From assembly GCF_010020825.1 (NCBI RefSeq), contig NZ_JAACJE010000001.1:1736001-1800000 (forward strand): a stretch of DNA of 64,000 nt. The letters run 5' to 3'. Below, one piece after another: positions 58,962 through 64,000 of this stretch. Numbering within the stretch: the stretch's first letter is position 1; each line of letters opens with the position of its first letter. Below the pieces are notes generated by a model. It was not told the DNA's origin, searched no databases, and saw only the letters and a list, made by a program, of their open reading frames with translations. The position numbers and the translations under genes were made by a program. This stretch comes from Acidovorax sp. 210-6. Its GTDB lineage: Bacteria; Pseudomonadota; Gammaproteobacteria; Burkholderiales; Burkholderiaceae_C.

Positions 58962-59861
58962 TCAGTGCAGCGCGTGCAGCGGGATGTCGCGCGCTTGCGC
59001 CAGCGCCGTCAGTTGCTCGCGGGTCTGGCCCTGCAGGAAGCGGGCGATGGCCGCGTGCGTAGCCGGGTCGCGCAGGTGCTCCATGTCGCCCCGGGCTGGC
59101 AGACCCGCGGCCTCGCACAGGCGGGCGGCAAAATGCGGCTCCAGCGCAGCCACGGCCACGCGGCCATCCCGGCAGGGGTAGATGCGGTAGCCCGCGTGCG
59201 CGCCGCCCACATCGCCCTGCGGGGTGGTCAGGCCCCAGTGCAGCGGCAGGGCCAGCCACTGTGCGGCCTCGGCCAGGCCCACTTCGATGCACACCCCAGC
59301 ACCTTGCTGGCTGCGCGCCAGCAGGGCCTGCAGCACAGCCTCGCTGGCCACCAGTGCGCCCGCCATGTCGGCGAACAGGGTGGGCGGCGGCGCCTGCAGG
59401 CCTGCCAGCAACCCGGCTTCGGCCTGGTAGGTGAGGTCGTGGCCGGGTTCCTCGGCACGCTCGCCCAGCGCACCGACGATGCGTACCAGCGACAGCCGCG
59501 GGTAGCGCACCTGCAGCACTTCCCAGCCCAGCCCCAGCTTGGCCAGGGCCGAGGGGCGGAAGGACGTGATCAGCACATCGGTGCGCGCCAGTTCCGCGTG
59601 CAGTGCAGCCTGGCCCTCTTCGGTCTTGAGGTGGGCGTGCAGCACGCGCACGCCTTGGTGCAGGTCGGCATAGGCGGTGGGGCTGTAGATGCCCATGGGG
59701 TCGGCGCTGGCATGGCCCGGCGCAGGGGGCGGCTCCAGCTTGGTGCACTCGGCGCCCATGCGCGCGCAGCGCAGCAGGGCGGCAGGGCCAGGCAGGTTGA
59801 GCGCCAGGCTCAGGACGCGGGAGCCTTGCAGGGGCGTGGGGTGGGCAGCAGTGTGGGGCAT
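58962..59861 (-). CDS. CaiB/BaiF-type (class III) CoA-transferase
   Basis: 299 residues, on the short side for the family. Begins LQGSRVLSLALNLPGPAALL, with TDVLITSFRPSALAKLGLGW and SLVRIVGALGER. The catalytic Asp may be in ADMAGALVASEAVL. Family members, including alpha-methylacyl-CoA racemase, move CoA or epimerise acyl-CoAs. Substrate unknown. Confidence 0.85.
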   Translation of the reverse strand: MPHTAAHPTPLQGSRVLSLALNLPGPAALLRCARMGAECTKLEPPPAPGHASADPMGIYSPTAYADLHQGVRVLHAHLKTEEGQAALHAELARTDVLITSFRPSALAKLGLGWEVLQVRYPRLSLVRIVGALGERAEEPGHDLTYQAEAGLLAGLQAPPPTLFADMAGALVASEAVLQALLARSQQGAGVCIEVGLAEAAQWLALPLHWGLTTPQGDVGGAHAGYRIYPCRDGRVAVAALEPHFAARLCEAAGLPARGDMEHLRDPATHAAIARFLQGQTREQLTALAQARDIPLHALH

Positions 59862-59865
59862 GATT

Positions 59866-59921
59866 GCTATAAATATAATAGCTACTGGCGCTTGATGGAC
59901 GGGCGCTGGAGCCGAATTTTG
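59866..59921 (+). repeat. Dispersed palindromic repeat, copy F (CoA-transferase/tyrB gap)
   Basis: Contains ATAATAGCTACTGGCGCTTG then GGGCGCTGGAGCCGAATTTT. It overlaps the 5' region of the CoA-transferase and lies next to the tyrB terminator. Confidence 0.8.
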
Positions 59922-59924
59922 CTC

Positions 59925-59950
59925 AAAAAAAAGCCGCCCGCAGGCGGCTC
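59925..59950 (-). terminator. Rho-independent terminator of the aminotransferase gene
   Basis: On the minus strand GAGCCGCCTGCGGGCGGCTT is followed by a run of Ts; stem GCCGCC/GGCGGC. Confidence 0.88.
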
Positions 59951-59984
59951 GGGGTTGGCGCCATGGTAGCGCTGGGTGGCCGTG

Positions 59985-61181
59985 TTACACCACCTTGGCA
60001 ATGGCCTGGCAGACGTAGTCGATGTTCTTGCTGTTGAGCGCGGCCACGCACATGCGGCCGGTGTCGGTGCCGTACACGCCGAACTCGCTGCGCAGGCGCA
60101 CCATCTGGTCCTTGGACAGGCCCGAGTAGCTGAACATGCCGATCTGGGTGGTGATGAAGGACATGTCCTGCTGCACGCCGACGGCCTTGAGGCCATCCAC
60201 CAGCTTCTGGCGCATGGCCTTGATGCGCACGCGCATCTCGCCCAGTTCCTTTTCCCACAGGGCGCGCAGTTCGGGGTTGCCCAGCACCGCGGCCACCACG
60301 GCGCCGCCGTGCGTGGGAGGGTTGGAGTAGTTGGTGCGGATCACGACCTTGAGCTGGCTCAGCACGCGGTCAGCTTCTTCCTTGTTCGATGCCACCACCG
60401 ACAGGGCGCCCACGCGCTCGCCGTACAGGCTGAAGCTCTTGGAGAACGAGGTCGAAACAAAGAGGTTGAGCCCGGCGGCCACGAACTTGCCGACCACGGC
60501 GCCGTCTTCCTGGATGCCATGGCCAAAGCCCTGGTAGGCCATGTCCAGGAACGCGGTCAGGCCCTTGGCCTTGACGGCGGCGATCACCTGGTCCCACTGC
60601 GCAGCCGTCAGGTCGTAGCCCGTGGGGTTGTGGCAGCAGGCGTGCAGCACGACGATGGTGCCGGGCGTGGCGGCGTTCAGGTCGGCCAGCATGCCGTCGA
60701 AGTTGACCGAGCGCGTGGCGGCGTCGTAGTAGCGGTAGCTGCCCACTTCAAAGCCTGCGTTCTGGAAGATGGCGCGGTGGTTTTCCCAGCTCGGGTCGGA
60801 GATCAGCACCTTGGCCTGGGGGCTGATCTTCTTGAGGAAGTCGGCGCCGATCTTGAGGCCACCGGTGCCGCCAATGGCCTGCACCGTGGACACGCGGCCT
60901 GACTTCACCACATCGGAGTCGGCGCCGAACACCAGGGCCTTGACGGCGTTGTCGTAGGCCGCAATGCCGTCGATGGGCAGGTAGCCGCGCGGTGCGGCCT
61001 TGTCCATCAGGGCTTTTTCGGCGGCTTGCACGCAGGCCAGCAGCGGCAGCTTGCCGTTGTCGTCGAAGTACACGCCCACGCCCAGGTTGACCTTGTTGGG
61101 GTTGGTGTCGGCGTTGTATTGCTCGTTGAGACCCAGGATGGGGTCGCGGGGGGCCATTTCGACGGCGGAGAACAGAGACAT
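59985..61181 (-). CDS. tyrB: Aromatic/aspartate amino acid aminotransferase
   Basis: 398 residues. Class I PLP aminotransferase; the PLP lysine is K248 in STSFSKSFSLYGERVG, with LHACCHNPTG (Asn) and AYQGFGHG before it. The start FSAVEMAPRDPILGLNE and VGVYFDDNGKLPLL match the AspC/TyrB subgroup; which of the two cannot be decided. Divergent from uvrB with 102 bp between the starts. Confidence 0.9.
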   Translation of the reverse strand: MSLFSAVEMAPRDPILGLNEQYNADTNPNKVNLGVGVYFDDNGKLPLLACVQAAEKALMDKAAPRGYLPIDGIAAYDNAVKALVFGADSDVVKSGRVSTVQAIGGTGGLKIGADFLKKISPQAKVLISDPSWENHRAIFQNAGFEVGSYRYYDAATRSVNFDGMLADLNAATPGTIVVLHACCHNPTGYDLTAAQWDQVIAAVKAKGLTAFLDMAYQGFGHGIQEDGAVVGKFVAAGLNLFVSTSFSKSFSLYGERVGALSVVASNKEEADRVLSQLKVVIRTNYSNPPTHGGAVVAAVLGNPELRALWEKELGEMRVRIKAMRQKLVDGLKAVGVQQDMSFITTQIGMFSYSGLSKDQMVRLRSEFGVYGTDTGRMCVAALNSKNIDYVCQAIAKVV

Positions 61182-61283
61182 GGAAAGTGTCCTTGGAGGG
61201 TAGAGGTGGCGGGCAAACCCCGGCTGCGGTAGGCTTTGGGGTTAACCCGAGATTTTAGCGGCCCGCGCAGGTCGTATCGCACC

Positions 61284-63383
61284 ATGTCCACGCAAGAGAC
61301 TCCCGCCGAGCCCGCCAAGGGGCAGTTTGTCCAGTTTCCCGGCTCGCCTTTCGAGCTGTACCAGCCGTACCCGCCTGCAGGCGACCAGCCCGGCGCCATC
61401 GATCAATTGGTGGAGGGCGTGATCGAGGGCGAGGTGTTCCAGACACTGCTGGGCGTGACCGGTTCGGGCAAGACCTTCACCATGGCCAACGTGATTGCCC
61501 GCCTGGGGCGGCCGGCCATCGTGTTCGCGCCCAACAAGACGCTGGCGGCCCAACTCTACAGCGAGTTCCGCGAATTCTTTCCGAAGAACGCGGTGGAATA
61601 CTTCGTAAGCTATTACGACTATTACCAGCCCGAGGCCTATGTGCCGCAGCGCGATCTGTTCATCGAGAAGGACAGCGCCGTCAACGAGCACATCGAGCAG
61701 ATGCGCCTGTCGTGCACCAAAAGCCTGCTGGAGCGCCGCGACGTGGTGATCGTGGCAACGGTGTCGGCCATCTACGGCATTGGCAACCCCGAGAGCTATC
61801 ACCGCATGGTGATGACACTGCGCGCGGGCGACAAGCTGGGCCAGCGCGATGCCATTGCACAGCTCGTGCGCATGCAGTACCAGCGCAACGACATGGACTT
61901 TGCGCGCGGCAATTTCCGCGTGCGCGGCGACACCATCGACGTGTTCCCTGCCGAACACTCGGAGCTGGCCCTGCGCATCGAACTGTTCGACGACGAGATC
62001 GAGAGCCTGCAACTGTTTGACCCGCTGACGGGCCGCGTGCGCCAGAGTATTCCGCGCTTCACCGTGTACCCCAGCAGCCACTACGTCACGCCGCGCGATC
62101 AGGTGCTGCTGGCGGTCGAATCCATCAAGGCCGAGTTGGCAGAGAGACTGAAGCAACTGCTGGCCGACGGCAAGCTCGTGGAGGCCCAACGCCTGGAGCA
62201 GCGCACGCGCTTTGACCTGGAGATGCTCAGCGAAGTGGGGCACTGCAAGGGCATCGAGAACTACTCGCGCCACCTGTCGGGCAGCCAGCCGGGCGAAGCA
62301 CCCAGCACGCTGACCGACTATTTGCCACGCGATGCGATCATGTTCCTGGACGAGAGCCACCAGATGATTGGCCAGCTCAACGCCATGTACAACGGCGACC
62401 GCCAGCGCAAGACCACGCTGGTGGAATACGGCTTTCGGCTGCCCAGCGCGCTGGACAACCGGCCGCTCAAGTTCGAGGAGTTCGAGCAGCGCATGCGCCA
62501 GGTGGTGTTCGTCTCGGCCACGCCGGCCGACTACGAGAAGCAGCACGCAGGCCAGGTGGTGGAGCAAGTGGTTCGGCCCACGGGCCTGGTGGACCCCGAG
62601 GTGGAGGTGCGCCCTGCCACCCATCAGGTGGACGATGTGCTGCAGGAGATCCGCATTCGCAGCGAGCGGCGCGAGCGCGTGCTTGTGACCACGCTGACCA
62701 AGCGCATGGCCGAGCAGCTCACCGACTACCTCACCGACAACGGTGTGAAGGTGCGTTACCTGCATTCCGATGTGGACACGGTGGAGCGCGTGGAAATCAT
62801 CCGCGACTTGCGCCTGGGCGCATTCGACGTGCTGGTGGGCATCAACCTGCTGCGCGAGGGCCTGGACATCCCCGAGGTGTCGCTGGTGGCCATTCTGGAT
62901 GCGGACAAGGAGGGCTTTTTGCGTTCCGAACGCAGCCTGATCCAGACCATCGGCCGCGCGGCGCGCAACCTCTCAGGCAAGGCGATTCTGTACGCCGACC
63001 GGGTGACCGACTCCATGGCGCGGGCCATCGGCGAAACCGAGCGCCGGCGCGCCAGGCAGATTGCCTTCAACGCCGAGCATGGCATCACACCGCGCAGCAT
63101 CGTCAAGCAGGTGCGCGACCTGATCGATGGGGTGTACAGCGAGAAGGCCGGCAAGGACGCCGAGCGCCTGGAGCAGGAGGCGCTGCAGCGCGCGCGCGTG
63201 GAGGACATGTCCGAGAAAGACATTGCCCGCGAGATCAAGCGCCTGGAGAAGCAGATGCTGGAACACGCGCGCAACCTCGAATTCGAGCAGGCGGCGCGCG
63301 TGCGCGACCAGTTGGCGCGCCTCAAGGACCAGGCGTTTGGTGCCCATGGGCAGGACAATGTCCCCAGGCTTGCTGAGGAATAA
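61284..63383 (+). CDS. uvrB: Excinuclease ABC subunit UvrB
   Basis: 699 residues from ATG 61284; an upstream frame from 61236 adds an unlike stretch. Walker [11 protein letters not shown] near 55, beta-hairpin [20 protein letters not shown], helicase DESHQMIGQ and late [30 protein letters not shown], and a C-terminal UvrC-binding domain ([19 protein letters not shown]). Damage verifier of nucleotide excision repair. No LexA box was seen in the upstream gap. Confidence 0.97.
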   Translation: MSTQETPAEPAKGQFVQFPGSPFELYQPYPPAGDQPGAIDQLVEGVIEGEVFQTLLGVTGSGKTFTMANVIARLGRPAIVFAPNKTLAAQLYSEFREFFPKNAVEYFVSYYDYYQPEAYVPQRDLFIEKDSAVNEHIEQMRLSCTKSLLERRDVVIVATVSAIYGIGNPESYHRMVMTLRAGDKLGQRDAIAQLVRMQYQRNDMDFARGNFRVRGDTIDVFPAEHSELALRIELFDDEIESLQLFDPLTGRVRQSIPRFTVYPSSHYVTPRDQVLLAVESIKAELAERLKQLLADGKLVEAQRLEQRTRFDLEMLSEVGHCKGIENYSRHLSGSQPGEAPSTLTDYLPRDAIMFLDESHQMIGQLNAMYNGDRQRKTTLVEYGFRLPSALDNRPLKFEEFEQRMRQVVFVSATPADYEKQHAGQVVEQVVRPTGLVDPEVEVRPATHQVDDVLQEIRIRSERRERVLVTTLTKRMAEQLTDYLTDNGVKVRYLHSDVDTVERVEIIRDLRLGAFDVLVGINLLREGLDIPEVSLVAILDADKEGFLRSERSLIQTIGRAARNLSGKAILYADRVTDSMARAIGETERRRARQIAFNAEHGITPRSIVKQVRDLIDGVYSEKAGKDAERLEQEALQRARVEDMSEKDIAREIKRLEKQMLEHARNLEFEQAARVRDQLARLKDQAFGAHGQDNVPRLAEE

Positions 63384-63428
63384 CAGGGTATTGCAACTTT
63401 TGCGACGAATTGCGACCAAAGAGTTTAC

Positions 63429-63463
63429 TTACCCGACCAAAATAATCTGGAATCTGGTACAAT
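63429..63463 (+). promoter_or_regulatory. IscR-box candidate and -10 of the iscR promoter
   Basis: 63429-63453 (TTACCCGACC...ATCTGGAAT) matches 20 of 25 positions of the E. coli type 1 IscR consensus. A TACAAT -10 box follows at 63458-63463, so a bound repressor would cover the -35 region. Autorepression by [2Fe-2S]-IscR is the expected outcome. Confidence 0.7.
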
Positions 63464-63611
63464 TTGCCACACAAACAGAACAAAACCCACGCAAATGAAG
63501 GGTCTGCCAATCCGCGGGGCGGGGCAGAAAAAAGGGCGGAGACGGGACCTGCAGGCCATGAACCTTGCGGGCAATTCATGAACCAACAAGCCACACAACA
63601 AGGAGCTTGCG

Positions 63612-64000
63612 ATGCGTCTCACCACCAAAGGCCGTTTTGCGGTCACCGCCATGATCGACCTGGCCCTGCGCCAGAACAATGGGCCTGTCACCCTGGCCGC
63701 CATCAGCCAACGCCAGCGTATTTCGCTGTCGTACCTGGAACAGCTCTTTGGCAAGCTGCGCCGCCATGAACTGGTCGAGTCCACCCGGGGCCCGGGGGGC
63801 GGCTACACCTTGGCGCGCAAGGCGGCTGAAATCACCATTGCCGACATCATCGTCTCGGTCGATGAGCCCATTGACGCCACCCAGTGCGGCGGCAAGGAAA
63901 ACTGCGGTGGCGATGGCAGCCGCTGCATGACCCACGACCTGTGGGCCACCCTCAACCAGCGTGTGGTCGAGTTTTTGGACTCTGTCACGTTGCAAAAGCT
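63612..64000 (+). CDS. iscR: Fe-S cluster assembly regulator IscR, 3' end outside the window
   Basis: About 130 residues visible from ATG 63612, with AGGAG at 63601-63605. Rrf2-family HTH: MRLTTKGRFAVTAMIDLALR, ISLSYLEQLFGKLRRHELVE, STRGPGGGYTLAR, and cluster-ligating Cys92, Cys98 and Cys105 in QCGGKENCGGDGSRC. The three Cys mark IscR rather than NsrR or CymR. It normally heads iscRSUA-hscBA-fdx, so these genes probably follow. Confidence 0.95.
   Translation, partial: MRLTTKGRFAVTAMIDLALRQNNGPVTLAAISQRQRISLSYLEQLFGKLRRHELVESTRGPGGGYTLARKAAEITIADIIVSVDEPIDATQCGGKENCGGDGSRCMTHDLWATLNQRVVEFLDSVTLQK

Noticed and set aside
61182..61283. LexA/SOS box upstream of uvrB
   Set aside because: No CTGT-N8-ACAG or CTG-N10-CAG match with good context was found in the 102-bp gap.

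Overview
The window is GC-rich chromosomal DNA whose proteins look like those of the Comamonadaceae (Burkholderiales, Betaproteobacteria; Acidovorax-like). This comes from the character of DnaE, TolB, the 3-oxoadipyl-CoA thiolase, UvrB and IscR, and from a dispersed ~55-bp repeat that I remember, without checking, from this family. No marker fixes the genus.

Layout. 1-9617: core genes on the + strand: 3' part of dnaE, clpS-clpA, tolB-pal-cpoB (without tolQRA) and tcdA. 9711-9786: tRNA-Lys(UUU). 9738-28256: an 18.5-kb integrated element bounded by a 50-bp direct repeat of the tRNA 3' end, with a tyrosine recombinase at the far end. It carries a phage-type exonuclease and annealing protein, RadC, an ArdC-like anti-restriction protein, a complete type I restriction system (hsdRMS), a divergent pair of unknown genes (a membrane protein and a possible PD-(D/E)XK protein), a small terminase subunit without a large subunit, a primase/helicase module, a small excisionase-like HTH protein and a HigBA-type toxin-antitoxin. 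Integrase, HTH, primase and lone TerS together resemble a phage satellite (PICI/P4-like) with a defence cargo.

28457-45554: accessory metabolism and defence: 3-oxoadipyl-CoA thiolase, alpha/beta hydrolase, M14 peptidase, transglutaminase-like protein and thioesterase, then a 1229-residue single-chain MmeI-like (type IIL) restriction-modification enzyme with 12 in-frame hexamer repeats. Next come an orphan AbrB-like protein, YjfB, YigZ, and a lipid/glycerol operon (AGPS-like flavoprotein, GlpD, FGGY kinase, zinc phospholipase C/P1-nuclease-like exported protein) divergent from an AraC regulator. 45662-50564: a membrane-anchored Mrr-like nuclease, a GNAT enzyme, a DUF502 protein and a YgiQ radical-SAM protein. 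50828-55831: the PrkA-YeaH-SpoVR stress triad. 55986-58935: a compact merR/merTPA mercury-resistance operon with a textbook 19-bp-spacer promoter. 58962-64000: CoA-transferase, aromatic/aspartate aminotransferase, uvrB, and iscR behind an IscR-like box.

Eight copies of a palindromic repeat (core GCGCTT...AAGCGC) are scattered from 16.5 to 60 kb. Several lie in frame inside proteins or supply start or stop codons. The most unusual features are the satellite-like island, its unknown two-gene module, and these gene-invading repeats.
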